The notes under the pieces are model-generated. The model ran no database searches. It had not been told where the DNA came from and was given only the letters and a program-made list of their open reading frames with translations. Shown one piece after another: positions 42,848 through 51,952 of a DNA stretch of 64,000 nucleotides. Made by a program: the position numbers and the translations under genes. Numbering within the stretch: the stretch's first letter is position 1; every line of letters begins with the position of its first letter. The stretch comes from Mesorhizobium australicum WSM2073 (lineage in GTDB: Bacteria > Pseudomonadota > Alphaproteobacteria > Rhizobiales > Rhizobiaceae): assembly GCF_000230995.2 (NCBI RefSeq), contig NC_019973.1:1812001-1876000 (forward strand). The letters are read 5' to 3'.

Positions 42848-43285
42848 ATGAGCGCGTATTGGATCGCCGTGGCGTCGGCCGAACATGTCCGGCGCGGCCG
42901 CAAGGGCGGCTTCATGCAGGTCAACCATGGCAAGGCGGCACCGCTGCGCCGCGTCAGGCCCGGTGATGGCATCGTCTATTATTCGCCGACCACGGTTTTG
43001 GGGGAGAAAGACGGTCTGCAGGCGTTCACGGCGATCGGCATGGTGCGGGAAGGAGACCCCTATCAAGGCGACATGGGCGGCGGCTTCACGCCGTTCCGTC
43101 GCGATGTCGACTGGGCGCAGGCACAGGAAACGCCGATCAAGCAATTGCTTGAGAGGCTGGAGTTCACCTCAGGCAAATCGAACTGGGGTTACCCGTTGCG
43201 CTTTGGCTTGTTCCCGATCAGCGTGGCAGATTTCGCTTTGATCGCGGAGACGATGGGCGCCAAACTCGCTTCGACTAGCCCCTGA
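42848..43285 (+). CDS. EVE domain-containing protein
   Basis: A 145-residue single EVE (PUA-like) domain protein: [11 protein letters not shown] at the N-terminus, then [22 protein letters not shown] and the C-terminal [15 protein letters not shown] domains bind modified bases in DNA or RNA. It overlaps the convergent cyclodeaminase gene by 11 bases. Not near any restriction or defence gene here. Confidence 0.88.
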   Translation: MSAYWIAVASAEHVRRGRKGGFMQVNHGKAAPLRRVRPGDGIVYYSPTTVLGEKDGLQAFTAIGMVREGDPYQGDMGGGFTPFRRDVDWAQAQETPIKQLLERLEFTSGKSNWGYPLRFGLFPISVADFALIAETMGAKLASTSP

Positions 43286-44240
43286 GCGCCTTGTAGACGG
43301 CAATGCCGGCGGCCAAGTCCTCCAGCGCGGCACCGACCGACTTGAACAGCGTAATCTCGTCCGGGCTGCCGCGACCTTCCTTTTGGCCGCGCGCCAGTTC
43401 GTGCAGGTCGGCGACGATGGCTTGTGGTTTCAGCACGCCTGAGGCCAGTGGCTGGAGGATGTCGCCGGCTTCCTTGGTGGCGCCGGCGCGGGTGTCGACA
43501 TAGACGCGGGCGCGCATGACCGCGTCGTCGTCGCTTTCGCGCATCGCAGGCGTAAAGCCGCCGACCAAGTCGACATGGGTTCCCGGCCGCAGCAACGTGC
43601 CCTTGATCAGCGGCGTGGTGGTGATTGTCGCCGAGGAGATGATGTCGGCTTGGCCAAGCTCGGCATCGAGATCGGTCGCGGCGCTGGCCGCGAAGCCCTC
43701 GGCGCGCAGATCGGCCGCGACTTTCTCGGCGTTGGCCGGGGTGCGGTTCCAGATGCGGATGGTCTTGATTGGCCGCACGGCGCTGTGCGCCTTGGCCAGG
43801 AAGGGCGACAGCGCGCCGGCGCCGACCACGAGCAGCCGCGAGGCATCGTCGCGGGCGAGATAGGACGCCGCGAGGGCCGAGGCGCACGCCGTGCGCCACT
43901 GCGTCAGCCGCTGGCCGTCGATCAGGGCTTCCGGCTCGCCGGTGCTGCCATCGAGCAGGAGATAGAGCCCCATCACGGCGGGCTTGCCGACGGCGTTGTT
44001 GTCGGGCGAGACGGTGACGATCTTGACGCCGATATGGCCGCCGGCGGAACGGCCCGCGGCGTGAAAATCGGTCCATGCGGGCATCAGCAGCAAGGTCGAC
44101 GCCGCGCCGTCAGGCCTTTCGACCGTGTGATGATGCCTGACCGGCTGCACCGCGCCCTCGCGAAATGCCGTGCGCAATGTCTCGACCAGTCCAGGAAAGG
44201 TCAGCGCACGATCGACCTCAGCGGCCGAAATGGTCAGCAT
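43275..44240 (-). CDS. ornithine cyclodeaminase/mu-crystallin family protein
   Basis: A 321-residue NAD(P)-dependent enzyme of the OCD/mu-crystallin family. Conserved blocks: [41 protein letters not shown] and the Rossmann loop [16 protein letters not shown], then [10 protein letters not shown]. The family includes ornithine cyclodeaminase, alanine dehydrogenase and pyrroline-2-carboxylate reductase; the lack of adjoining arginine or proline genes leaves the substrate open. ATG 44240 begins [13 protein letters not shown]; the longer frame to 44387 runs into the next gene. Confidence 0.87.
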   Translation of the reverse strand: MLTISAAEVDRALTFPGLVETLRTAFREGAVQPVRHHHTVERPDGAASTLLLMPAWTDFHAAGRSAGGHIGVKIVTVSPDNNAVGKPAVMGLYLLLDGSTGEPEALIDGQRLTQWRTACASALAASYLARDDASRLLVVGAGALSPFLAKAHSAVRPIKTIRIWNRTPANAEKVAADLRAEGFAASAATDLDAELGQADIISSATITTTPLIKGTLLRPGTHVDLVGGFTPAMRESDDDAVMRARVYVDTRAGATKEAGDILQPLASGVLKPQAIVADLHELARGQKEGRGSPDEITLFKSVGAALEDLAAGIAVYKALRG

Positions 44241-44277
44241 GAAAAGCTCCGTGAAAAGAAACGCGCCGACCTGCGGC

Positions 44278-44634
44278 TCAATTGGTCGGCTTCGGCAACG
44301 CCGACCCTTGGGCCGGTGCTTGGGCTGATGCCTGCGGCACCGAGGGCGTGCGGCTGACTGCCTGGCGCAGGTTTTCGGCCTCGACACCGCGCTGGCGAGC
44401 CAGTTTGCGGTAGTGGCCCTGCTTCACCCATGTCGCCAGGCTGCCGACGACCATGCCGATGGCGAGCGCCAGGAACAGGAAGATGAACAGCGGCAAGGTG
44501 AGTGTCAGCTTCGGATTTCCGGGATTGAAGGGGTCCAGCGTGAAGGCGACGAGTTCGCGGTTGGCGACGGCCAAAGCGATCAGGATGATCGCCAGGGGCA
44601 CGAAGACCACGATGAGCATGAAGCGATTGAGCAT
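44278..44634 (-). CDS. LapA/DUF1049 family inner-membrane protein
   Basis: A 118-residue protein with two transmembrane helices (about residues 5-27 and 45-68) and a cytosolic basic coiled tail (KQGHYRKLARQRGVEAENL), matching the lipopolysaccharide assembly protein A-domain family. It follows ihfB by 50 bases, as in many alphaproteobacteria and in enterobacteria (ihfB-lapA), where it tunes LPS synthesis through FtsH. Confidence 0.85.
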   Translation of the reverse strand: MLNRFMLIVVFVPLAIILIALAVANRELVAFTLDPFNPGNPKLTLTLPLFIFLFLALAIGMVVGSLATWVKQGHYRKLARQRGVEAENLRQAVSRTPSVPQASAQAPAQGSALPKPTN

Positions 44635-44684
44635 GATGTTTTCCGTCGCAAGCGGGCCGATAAGGCCGTCCAGCGCTGACGCGC

Positions 44685-44969
44685 CTACTTGCCGCCGTTC
44701 AGCCTTTCACGCAACTCCTTGCCGGTCTTGAAGAACGGCACCCATTTCTCCTCGACCTCGACGGATTCGCCGGTGCGCGGGTTGCGGCCGGTGCGGGCAG
44801 GTCGGTTCTTCACCGAAAAAGCGCCGAAACCGCGCAATTCGACCCGGTTGCCCTCGGCAAGCGCGTCGGTGATTTCATCGAAGATCGCGCCGACGATGTT
44901 TTCGACGTCGCGCAGGAAAAGATGCGGATTGCGCGTGGCAATAATCTGCACAAGCTCGGACTTGATCAT
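44685..44969 (-). CDS. ihfB: integration host factor subunit beta
   Basis: A 94-residue DNA-bending protein of the HU/IHF family. [16 protein letters not shown] is the N-terminal helix pair; [11 protein letters not shown] is the beta-arm with the proline that intercalates into the minor groove; [18 protein letters not shown] is characteristic of IHF-beta. Functions with IhfA at sigma-54 promoters and origins; rpoN lies in the same region. Confidence 0.96.
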   Translation of the reverse strand: MIKSELVQIIATRNPHLFLRDVENIVGAIFDEITDALAEGNRVELRGFGAFSVKNRPARTGRNPRTGESVEVEEKWVPFFKTGKELRERLNGGK

Positions 44970-45048
44970 CAGACGGGTCCCCGTGAAAGCAGTTCGGCCA
45001 AAATTATCAGGATGATTTTATTTGCTTTTTTAGCTGTCCCAACGCGTC

Positions 45049-46005
45049 TCAAGGGTGCCAGACGGAAACGAGACCGTCAAGAAACAAGCGGTCGGCGCCA
45101 AGTTCATGGATCACGTCGCCGCCGGAGTCCGGCAGGCCGAGCGCGCCGGCGATCGTGCGTGCCATCGCCTTCGAGAACAGGAAACCGCCGCGCCGTTCCG
45201 TGTCCTTCCACTCGACCACCTTGAGCTTGGCATCGACACCCTTGGTCGCCAGCCAGTCGATCGCCACGGACTCGCCGCCGACGGCGTCGATCAGCCCGTT
45301 GGCAACACCCTGGCGGCCAGTGAAGATCGAACCGTCGGCCAGCGCCAGCGCCTGTTCGTGGGTCATCTTGCGACGTTCGGCGACGATGCCGACGAACCAG
45401 TCGTAGCTGTCCAGAATGAGCTTGCGGACCATGGCGCGCTCGTCGTCATTGGTCGGCTTGAAGGGCGAGGGTGAGGCTTTCAGCGGCGAGGACTTGACCT
45501 CCTCCAGCTTGACGCCGAGCTTGTCCATCAGGCCGCTGACGTCGGGATACTGGATCAGCACGCCGATCGAGCCGACGATCGAGGTCTTGCGGGCGACAAT
45601 ATGGTCGGCGGCACTGGCGATCATGTAACCCGCCGACGCGGCGAGCGTGCCGACCTCGGCCACGACAGGCTTGTCGGCGGCCAGCTTGCGCACCTCCTCG
45701 TAGATCGATTCCCCGCCGACGGTGGTGCCGCCAGGAGAATCGACCACAAGGATCACGCCTTTTACTTTCGGCGACTGGCGGATAGCCTCCAGCCGCTTGA
45801 TCAGTTCGTCGTCCTCGGTGATGGTGCCTTCGATCCTGACCTTGGCGATGTGGTCGGCGGCGGAGCCGCCGAAATCGTCGCCATAGAACCAGGCCGACAC
45901 CGCAATCACCCCGAGCGCCACGATGCCGAAGGCCGCGACACGCCAGAAAGTCAGCTTGCGCCGCAAGCGGCGGCGGTCGATCAGGTCGTCGGCTCTCAAT
46001 GCCAT
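45049..46005 (-). CDS. sppA: signal peptide peptidase SppA (short form)
   Basis: A 318-residue membrane-anchored serine protease (S49) degrading cleaved signal peptides. One N-terminal transmembrane segment at about residues 20-42, then the ClpP-like fold with VVDSPGGTTVGGE, the catalytic Ser in TLAASAGYMIAS and a Lys in the following lobe. ATG 46005 is preceded by GAGG at proper distance, whereas the in-frame ATG at 46023 has no ribosome site. Half the size of E. coli SppA, as usual outside enterobacteria. Confidence 0.92.
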   Translation of the reverse strand: MALRADDLIDRRRLRRKLTFWRVAAFGIVALGVIAVSAWFYGDDFGGSAADHIAKVRIEGTITEDDELIKRLEAIRQSPKVKGVILVVDSPGGTTVGGESIYEEVRKLAADKPVVAEVGTLAASAGYMIASAADHIVARKTSIVGSIGVLIQYPDVSGLMDKLGVKLEEVKSSPLKASPSPFKPTNDDERAMVRKLILDSYDWFVGIVAERRKMTHEQALALADGSIFTGRQGVANGLIDAVGGESVAIDWLATKGVDAKLKVVEWKDTERRGGFLFSKAMARTIAGALGLPDSGGDVIHELGADRLFLDGLVSVWHP

Positions 46006-46358
46006 CGTCAGCCTCACAGTCATCGGGAAGAGACGCTTTTAGACCATGATGTCTTGATCGGGAAGCAGTTCCGTCCCGCACATGGCGCGGCAATCCGCGC
46101 GCGGCGGTGCGTGTTGTCTGTTTTGTGACTGGCCTGTGCGGGCGACGCAAGGTAAGTGGGAAGAACTTCGGTGGTGAAAAAAGACGCAAGGGCGTCTATT
46201 TCTGCTATGAAGCACTGGCTGTTGCGCTGACCCGGGTTTCGTTTGTGCACGGCAGCTGTCACATTTTTGCGGTTTTCGTCGGCTTGTGCTTGCGCGAGGG
46301 CGCTGGCGTCCCACCTATAGGCGGTGCTCCCGGGGCAGGGTTTTAGAAGAAAGCAGTC
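46006..46358. other. 353-base gene-free region between sppA and lptC
   Basis: Divergent promoters of sppA and the lpt operon are expected here. It contains a clear intrinsic terminator on the minus strand (46176-46197) with no annotated gene in front of it, so a small RNA may be encoded between about 46198 and 46358. A plus-strand open frame at 46107-46346 (79 codons) has no ribosome site and unlikely composition. Confidence 0.45.
46176..46197 (-). terminator. orphan Rho-independent terminator upstream of sppA
   Basis: On the minus strand AGACGC-CCTT-GCGTCT (46182-46197) is followed by six T (46177-46182 read as A on plus), a compact textbook terminator. No minus-strand gene precedes it: the flanking lptC gene is on the plus strand. 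Confidence 0.75.
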
Positions 46359-47072
46359 ATGTTAGCGCGACCGAATGAACCGACCAGCCCGGAGACGGAG
46401 TTGGCTCCCCCGGCGGATGACTGGACGCGGGGCGAAGCTTTCGACCGCGCCCAGCGTCATTCACGCCGCGTGCGCGTGCTCAAATTCGCCGTGCCCTTGG
46501 CCGCGGCATTGATCGCCGTCGCCTTCCCAGTCTATTCCTACCTCGCCGCGCCCGTTTCCGTCGCGGTGCAGGCCGAAGGCACCGCCTTCTCGAACGGTAA
46601 GCTGGTGATGGCCAATCCCAAACTCAATGGTTTCACCAAGCAGAAGCAGCCCTATTCGATGACGGCGCTGCGCGCCATCCAGGATGTGAGCACGCAAGGC
46701 ATCATCGAACTCGAAGGCATCGACGCCAAGGTGCCGATCGCCCCCGACAATGTCGCGGCGATTAAAGCCTCGCGCGGTACCTACGATCGCGACGGCAATA
46801 CGATGAAGCTGAACAGCGACGTCACCATCAGCACGACCGACGGCCTGCAGGCCAAGTTCAAATCCGTCTTCCTCGACATGGGCAAAGGCACTATGAAGAC
46901 GGATGATCCCGTCGATGTCAGCCGTGGCGGGTCGCAGATCAGGGCGGATTCGATGTCGGTCCAGGACAATGGCAAGATCCTGGTGTTCGAGAACAAGGTT
47001 CGTGTCAACATCGATCCCGCCGTTCTGAAGGCGGCTGAGGCAAAGGGCGAAGAAGCGAATGTGGCTCAATAA
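46359..47072 (+). CDS. lptC: LPS export protein LptC
   Basis: A 237-residue bitopic protein that links the LptB2FG ATPase to periplasmic LptA. Basic cytosolic tail, a transmembrane helix at about residues 45-65 (LKFAVPLAAALIAVAFPVYS) and a periplasmic beta-jellyroll domain with MANPKLNGFTKQKQPYSM and a strand-rich C-terminus, as in alphaproteobacterial LptC. The stop overlaps the lptA start by 14 bases. Confidence 0.9.
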   Translation: MLARPNEPTSPETELAPPADDWTRGEAFDRAQRHSRRVRVLKFAVPLAAALIAVAFPVYSYLAAPVSVAVQAEGTAFSNGKLVMANPKLNGFTKQKQPYSMTALRAIQDVSTQGIIELEGIDAKVPIAPDNVAAIKASRGTYDRDGNTMKLNSDVTISTTDGLQAKFKSVFLDMGKGTMKTDDPVDVSRGGSQIRADSMSVQDNGKILVFENKVRVNIDPAVLKAAEAKGEEANVAQ

Positions 47073-47652
47073 TTCGACACGGCTTGCGGCCGCAACTTCG
47101 GCGCTGTTCCTGCTCAGCCTGGCGCCGTCGCTGGCGCAGTCGGGAGCGGCCAGCCAGGTGTCCGGTCTCAAACTGGCCGGCGACAAGCCGATCCAGATCG
47201 AAAGCGACAAGCTGGAAGTCCACCAGGCTGACAGCGTCGCGATCTTCACCGGCAATGTCACCGTCGTCCAGGGGCCGACGCTGATGAAGGCCGGCAAGAT
47301 GATGGTCTACTACGTCAAGGACCCCAATGCGGGCGCCAAGGGCGCCGAAGCCGCCGGGGCGGCAGCCATGACCGGCTCGGCCAACATCGATCACCTGGAG
47401 ATCTCCGACAAGGTCTACATCAAGTCGGATCAGCAGGTCGCGACCGGCGATCAGGGCAGTTTCGACATGAAGAGCCAGGTGCTGGTGCTTTCGGGCAAAA
47501 AGGTCGTCCTTTCGCAAAACGACAATGTGCTGGTCGGCTGCAAGCTCACCGTGCAGATGAAAACCGGGCTGGCCCAGGTCGATCCATGTGCTGGGCAGCG
47601 TGTGCAGATGTCGATCACACCGCCGCCGAAATCGGGAGCGACGAACCCCTGA
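47059..47652 (+). CDS. lptA: LPS transport periplasmic protein LptA (OstA family)
   Basis: A 197-residue periplasmic bridge protein. Signal peptide at about residues 1-30 ([14 protein letters not shown]); OstA-like beta-jellyroll with [20 protein letters not shown], then [19 protein letters not shown]. Its stop overlaps the lptB ATG (TGATG at 47650-47654), giving coupled translation. Confidence 0.92.
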   Translation: MWLNNSTRLAAATSALFLLSLAPSLAQSGAASQVSGLKLAGDKPIQIESDKLEVHQADSVAIFTGNVTVVQGPTLMKAGKMMVYYVKDPNAGAKGAEAAGAAAMTGSANIDHLEISDKVYIKSDQQVATGDQGSFDMKSQVLVLSGKKVVLSQNDNVLVGCKLTVQMKTGLAQVDPCAGQRVQMSITPPPKSGATNP

Positions 47653-48464
47653 TGGTCAGCCTGTCGTCGCTGACGGCGCGTCTTCCGGGACGGGCCGCAG
47701 GCAAGCTTTCGGCGCCGGCCACGGTCGACAAGGCGAAGTTCAAGGGAACCTTGATCGCCAAGGGTCTGACCAAGAGCTACAAGGGCCGCAAGGTCGTCAG
47801 CGGCGTCACGCTGGGCGTGCGCGCAGGCGAGGCCGTCGGGCTGCTCGGCCCCAACGGCGCCGGCAAGACGACCTGTTTCTACATGGTCACCGGCCTGGTG
47901 CCGGTGGATGAAGGCACGATCGAGATCGACGGCTTCGACGTCACCTCGATGCCGATGTATCGTCGCGCGCGCCTCGGCATCGGCTATCTGCCTCAGGAGG
48001 CCTCGATCTTTCGCGGGCTCAATGTCGAGCAGAACATCCGCGCCGTGCTCGAAGTGGTCGAAAAGGATCGCAAGGTCCGCGAGCGCAACCTCGACGAACT
48101 GCTCGAGGAATTTCACATCAGCCATCTGCGCAAGGCGCCATCCATGTCGCTCTCGGGCGGCGAAAGGCGGCGCCTGGAAATCGCGCGCGCGCTGGCGACG
48201 CGCCCGGCCTACATGCTGCTCGACGAGCCCTTCGCCGGCATCGATCCGATCGCCGTCGCCGATATTCAGCAATTGGTGCGTCACCTGACGGCGCGCGGCA
48301 TCGGGGTCCTCATCACCGACCACAATGTGCGTGAGACGCTCGGCCTGATCGACCGCGCCTACATCATCCACGCCGGCCAGGTGCTCACTCATGGCCGCGC
48401 CGACGAAGTGGTGGCAAATCCCGACGTGCGGCGGCTTTATCTCGGCGAGGGTTTTACGCTCTGA
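47652..48464 (+). CDS. lptB: LPS export ABC transporter ATP-binding protein LptB
   Basis: A 270-residue cytosolic ATPase that drives LPS extraction from the inner membrane. Walker [11 protein letters not shown]-loop YLPQEASIF, signature [15 protein letters not shown], Walker [14 protein letters not shown]-loop [11 protein letters not shown] 47652 overlaps the lptA stop; about 30 N-terminal residues precede the core. The order lptC-lptA-lptB-rpoN is widely conserved in proteobacteria. Confidence 0.96.
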   Translation: MVSLSSLTARLPGRAAGKLSAPATVDKAKFKGTLIAKGLTKSYKGRKVVSGVTLGVRAGEAVGLLGPNGAGKTTCFYMVTGLVPVDEGTIEIDGFDVTSMPMYRRARLGIGYLPQEASIFRGLNVEQNIRAVLEVVEKDRKVRERNLDELLEEFHISHLRKAPSMSLSGGERRRLEIARALATRPAYMLLDEPFAGIDPIAVADIQQLVRHLTARGIGVLITDHNVRETLGLIDRAYIIHAGQVLTHGRADEVVANPDVRRLYLGEGFTL

Positions 48465-48569
48465 GCGTGAAATTTGTTTCCTGATACGATTTTTTGCGCG
48501 CCGGCGACCTGTTTTCCGCGATTTTGCTCCGGGATAACGCTCCGGTAAGCGGGTTTTGCTAGGCTTTGC

Positions 48570-48600
48570 CTTGACAAGCAAAAGCCGGGCCAGTTTCTAT
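48570..48600 (+). promoter_or_regulatory. candidate housekeeping promoter of rpoN
   Basis: CTTGAC (48570-48575) matches the rhizobial -35 consensus exactly; a -10-like TTTCTA/TCTAT follows after 18-19 bases (48594-48600). It lies 65-95 bases before the rpoN start. Confidence 0.45.
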
Positions 48601-48664
48601 GGCCGGCCGTGAAATTGATTTCCGGAAGTTGGGGACGCGTAGAGGAGGCGTTTGAAACCGAACC

Positions 48665-50188
48665 ATGGCATTGGCGGCCAAACTACAGCTCCGACAGTCG
48701 CAGTCGCTGGTGATGACGCCGCAGCTGATGCAGTCGATTCGGCTGCTGCAGTTCACCCATACCGAGTTAGAGCATTTCATCGACGAGGAGATCGAGCGCA
48801 ACCCGCTTCTGGAGCGCGCCGAGCCGCAGGATGATGCCGCGAGCGACCAGGCGCAGAAGCTCGACGTAGAGCCGCAAGCGTCCGCCGATGGCGACTGGTT
48901 CGAGAACGAGGCGGGATGGAGTGCCGAGGCCATCTCGGAAAAGCTCGATACGTCGCTGGAAAACCTGTTTCCCGACGATCCCGGCACCAGCGAGCGGTTG
49001 GGCCCCGACCTGACGGCGCAATGGAAATCGGCTTCGGGCAGTGGAGGCTCCTCGTCCGAGGGGCTCGACGCCGGCGACATGGCTGCGAGCGGGATCACGC
49101 TGCGCGACCATGTCGGCGAGCAAGTCGCGCTCGCCTTCATCGATCCCGTCGCGCGGCTGATCGCCGGAGAACTTGCCGATGGGCTGGACGAAACCGGCTA
49201 TGTCAGGGCCGATCTGGCGGAGATCGCCACGCGGCTTGGCACCGACGAGGTGGCGGTGGGCAAGGTGCTGGCGGTGTGCCAGACCTTCGAGCCGGCCGGC
49301 CTGTTTGCCCGCGACCTCGCGGAATGCCTTTCGCTGCAGCTTGCCGTGCGTGACCGTCTCGATCCGGCCATGAAGGCCCTGGTCGCCAATCTCGAACTGC
49401 TGGCGCGCCGCGATTTCCAGACGCTGAAGCGGCTCTGCGGCGTCGACGAGGAGGATTTGCTGGACATGCTGGCCGAAATCCGGGCGCTCGATCCGCGGCC
49501 GGGCATGGCGTTTTCTGGCGGCGCCAGCGATGCGATCGTCGCCGATGTCGAGGTGCGGGCGGCCAATGACGGCAGCTGGACCGTCGAACTCAATGCCGAA
49601 ACGCTGCCGCGCGTGCTCGTCGACCACATCTATTTCGCCCAGGTGTCGCCGCACGCGAAGAACCAGGCGGAAAAGGATTTCCTGGCCGAGTGCCTGCAGA
49701 ACGCCAACTGGCTGACACGGAGCCTCGACCAGCGGGCCAAGACGATCCTCAAAGTGGCCTCGGAAATCGTGCGCCAGCAGGACGCCTTCCTGGTCCATGG
49801 CGTGCGCCAGCTGAAGCCACTCAACCTGCGCACGGTGGCAGACGCCATCGGCATGCACGAATCGACGGTCAGCCGGGTGACCGCCAACAAATACATGCTC
49901 ACCCCGCGCGGCGTGTTCGAGCTGCGCTATTTCTTCACGGCCTCGATCGCGGCATCGGGTGGTGGCGATGCGCATTCCTCGGAAGCGGTGCGTGATCGCA
50001 TCAAGCAAATGATCGACGAGGAGAAGCCCGTCGATGTGCTGTCGGACGATGCTATTGTCGACATGCTCAGGGAAAGCGGCGTCGATATCGCCCGGCGCAC
50101 GGTCGCCAAGTACCGGGAGGGCATGAATATTCCCTCCTCGGTACAGCGCCGGCGCGAGAAACGGGCGCTCGCCAGCGCCGGCCGCTAG
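48665..50188 (+). CDS. rpoN: RNA polymerase sigma-54 factor RpoN
   Basis: A 507-residue sigma-54 that directs transcription of nitrogen, C4-dicarboxylate and other enhancer-dependent genes. Region I is Gln/Leu-rich (LRQSQSLVMTPQLMQSIRLL), region II is acidic, the core-binding region follows at about 120-300, the helix-turn-helix at about 380-400 (MHESTVSRVTANKY) and the RpoN box near the C-terminus is RRTVAKYREGM. It follows lptB by 200 bases and precedes hpf and ptsN, the classic rpoN cluster. Confidence 0.97.
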   Translation: MALAAKLQLRQSQSLVMTPQLMQSIRLLQFTHTELEHFIDEEIERNPLLERAEPQDDAASDQAQKLDVEPQASADGDWFENEAGWSAEAISEKLDTSLENLFPDDPGTSERLGPDLTAQWKSASGSGGSSSEGLDAGDMAASGITLRDHVGEQVALAFIDPVARLIAGELADGLDETGYVRADLAEIATRLGTDEVAVGKVLAVCQTFEPAGLFARDLAECLSLQLAVRDRLDPAMKALVANLELLARRDFQTLKRLCGVDEEDLLDMLAEIRALDPRPGMAFSGGASDAIVADVEVRAANDGSWTVELNAETLPRVLVDHIYFAQVSPHAKNQAEKDFLAECLQNANWLTRSLDQRAKTILKVASEIVRQQDAFLVHGVRQLKPLNLRTVADAIGMHESTVSRVTANKYMLTPRGVFELRYFFTASIAASGGGDAHSSEAVRDRIKQMIDEEKPVDVLSDDAIVDMLRESGVDIARRTVAKYREGMNIPSSVQRRREKRALASAGR

Positions 50189-50219
50189 GCGTTCACGATT
50201 TCCACAGCTTTCAAGTTTC

Positions 50220-50248
50220 ATTGACAAGCCACGGTGAAGTGGCTAGAA
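50220..50248 (+). promoter_or_regulatory. candidate promoter of hpf
   Basis: ATTGAC (50220-50225), 17 bases, CTAGAA (50243-50248), near the rhizobial CTTGAC-N17-CTATAT consensus. A 7-bp hairpin (AAGCCCG/CGGGCTT, 50247-50271) follows within the presumed 200-base leader of hpf. Confidence 0.45.
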
Positions 50249-50452
50249 GCCCGCCCGCATGAGACGGGCTTGATGCCCGCTAGCGGATGGTCCGTCACGA
50301 CAATGACCCGGGACGGTCAAGAAGGCGGCTTGTGATCAACCGGAAAGTTCGGATTTAAATCGGCGCGAGTGACGCCGCAAAGCTTGTGCGCACGGATCAC
50401 GAGTATAAACTCGGGCCAGTTTGAAGCCTGAGCAAGGAAGGTCAGTTTTCAG

Positions 50453-51037
50453 ATGAATCTGCGCATTTCGGGAAAGCACATGGATATCGGCGATGCGTTC
50501 CGTACACGCATCAACGATCGTGTCGGTGAAGCGATCGGCAAATATTTCGATCGCGGCTTCGCGGGGCATGTCACCGTCATCAAATCGGGCTCGCGCTATT
50601 CCGCGGATTGCATGATCCGGCTGGATTCCGGCGCCTCGCTGCAGGCCACCGGCGATGCCCAGGACCCGACACTCGCCTTCGAGGCCGCGGCCGATCGGCT
50701 GGAGACCCGGCTTCGGCGATACAAGCGCCGTCTGAAATCGCACAATTCAGGCAATGGCAATGGCGAGTTGACCGACATCGCTTACACGGTGATGGCACCG
50801 CTTGCCGATGACGATGAGGAAATCCCGGAGGATTTCGCACCGGCCATCGTCGCCGAATCGACCATGACGCTGAAGACCATGTCGGTGGCCTCGGCGGTCA
50901 TCGAACTCGATACCAAGGACAGTCCCGTGCTTGTTTTCCGCAATGCCGGAACCGACCATCTCAACATCGTCTATCGCCGGCCCGACGGAAACATCGGCTG
51001 GATCGATCCGTCCACGACCAAAGTCGCACAGGGATAA
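50453..51037 (+). CDS. hpf: ribosome hibernation promoting factor, long form
   Basis: A 194-residue long-type HPF/RaiA that dimerises 70S ribosomes into inactive 100S particles in stationary phase. N-terminal S30AE domain (about residues 1-100, NLRISGKHMDIGDAFRTRIN), a linker, and the C-terminal dimerisation domain (about 130-190, KTMSVASAVIELD, VFRNAGTDHLNIVYRRPDG, IGWIDP). The ribosome site AAGGAAGG precedes ATG 50453. It is located between rpoN and ptsN as usual. Confidence 0.95.
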   Translation: MNLRISGKHMDIGDAFRTRINDRVGEAIGKYFDRGFAGHVTVIKSGSRYSADCMIRLDSGASLQATGDAQDPTLAFEAAADRLETRLRRYKRRLKSHNSGNGNGELTDIAYTVMAPLADDDEEIPEDFAPAIVAESTMTLKTMSVASAVIELDTKDSPVLVFRNAGTDHLNIVYRRPDGNIGWIDPSTTKVAQG

Positions 51038-51094
51038 AAGCCAGCCGCACGAGGGGTGGGGACTGGCGCGGCAGGCGAACAAGGATTTTCAAGC

Positions 51095-51559
51095 ATGGAT
51101 CTGAGCGATCTTATCAGCGTTCCGGCGATTTTGCCGGCGTTGAAGGCGAACTCCAAGAAGCAGCTACTGCAATTGCTGTCCGAGCGGGCAGCAACGATTT
51201 CGGGCATTCCGGAACGGGAGGTGTTCGACACCATCCTGCAGCGCGAGCGCCTGGGCTCGACCGGCGTCGGCAACGGCATCGCCATCCCGCACGGCAAGCT
51301 CGCGGGCGTGAAGCGCATCGCCGGCGTTTTCGCCCGGCTGGAGACGCCGGTCGATTTCGAATCACTGGATGACCAGCCGGTCGATCTGGTGTTCCTGCTG
51401 CTGGCGCCCGAAGGGGCGGGTGCCGATCATCTCAAGGCACTGTCCCGCATTGCGCGCGTGCTGCGCGACGCCGACACCGTGGCCAAGGTCAGGGGCACGC
51501 GCGACGCCGCGGCGATCCATGCGCTTTTGTCGGATACGCAGGCCTCGCACGCGGCCTGA
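51095..51559 (+). CDS. ptsN: PTS IIA-like nitrogen regulatory protein PtsN
   Basis: A 154-residue EIIA-Ntr, the phosphoacceptor at the end of the nitrogen PTS (PtsP-NPr-PtsN), regulating potassium transport and metabolism. Phosphorylatable His66 in GIAIPHGKL; fold segments REVFDTILQRERLGSTGVGN and VFLLLAPEGAGADHLKALS. ATG 51095 begins MDLSDLISVPAIL, the family start. Ends in a strong terminator. Confidence 0.95.
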   Translation: MDLSDLISVPAILPALKANSKKQLLQLLSERAATISGIPEREVFDTILQRERLGSTGVGNGIAIPHGKLAGVKRIAGVFARLETPVDFESLDDQPVDLVFLLLAPEGAGADHLKALSRIARVLRDADTVAKVRGTRDAAAIHALLSDTQASHAA

Positions 51560-51583
51560 AGCCATCTTTTTAAATATTGCTCC

Positions 51584-51608
51584 AAGGGCCGCCATGAGCG
51601 GCCCTTTT
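51584..51608 (+). terminator. Rho-independent terminator of ptsN
   Basis: AAGGGCCGC (51584-51592) and GCGGCCCTT (51598-51606) form a perfect 9-bp stem around a 5-base loop, followed by TTC. It lies 25 bases past ptsN and may also stop transcripts of the convergent DUF1150 gene. Confidence 0.8.
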
Positions 51609-51630
51609 CAGTTCAGCCAACCAATTGTCT

Positions 51631-51888
51631 TTAATGAATGGCGACGGTGGTCAGGTCGTTTTCCATGGCGCCGGCCAGCGCGCGGTCACGCGCGTCGGAA
51701 AGCAGGATCGGCTGGCCATTGGCCCCAAACAGGGCCCACAGCTCCATGCCGGGCGCGATTTCACCGATGTTGGGGAAGCGGCCGAGCAGTTCGTCGCTCG
51801 AGACCTTGCGCAGATAGGCGACAGAGCCTTCGCCGAGATGGGCGAATTCGCCGCTGGTCATGGTGATGGTTTCGTCAGTTCTGGTCAT
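51631..51888 (-). CDS. DUF1150 family protein of the hsp20 operon
   Basis: An 85-residue soluble protein of the alphaproteobacterial DUF1150 family, regularly encoded next to a small heat-shock protein gene. ATG 51888 is preceded on the minus strand by AGGAGG. Conserved segments: AHLGEGSVAYLRKVSSDEL and ELWALFGANGQPILLSDAR. Function unknown; co-induction with hsp20 is expected since it is 64 bases downstream. Confidence 0.87.
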   Translation of the reverse strand: MTRTDETITMTSGEFAHLGEGSVAYLRKVSSDELLGRFPNIGEIAPGMELWALFGANGQPILLSDARDRALAGAMENDLTTVAIH

Positions 51889-51952
51889 TTCAAGCCTCCT
51901 TGGCGCGAGGACGCCGCTCAAGGCCATCCCGCATGAGAGCCATCGGTGAAGA

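Noticed and set aside
42848-43285. EVE domain gene considered as part of a defence island
   Set aside because: No restriction, McrBC or other defence genes within the neighbourhood; surrounding genes are housekeeping.
46107-46346. 79-codon plus-strand frame in the sppA-lptC gap
   Set aside because: No ribosome site, odd composition, and it overlaps the orphan terminator; not accepted as a gene.
48767-50227. 486-codon minus-strand frame opposite rpoN
   Set aside because: Antisense shadow of a clear sigma-54 gene.
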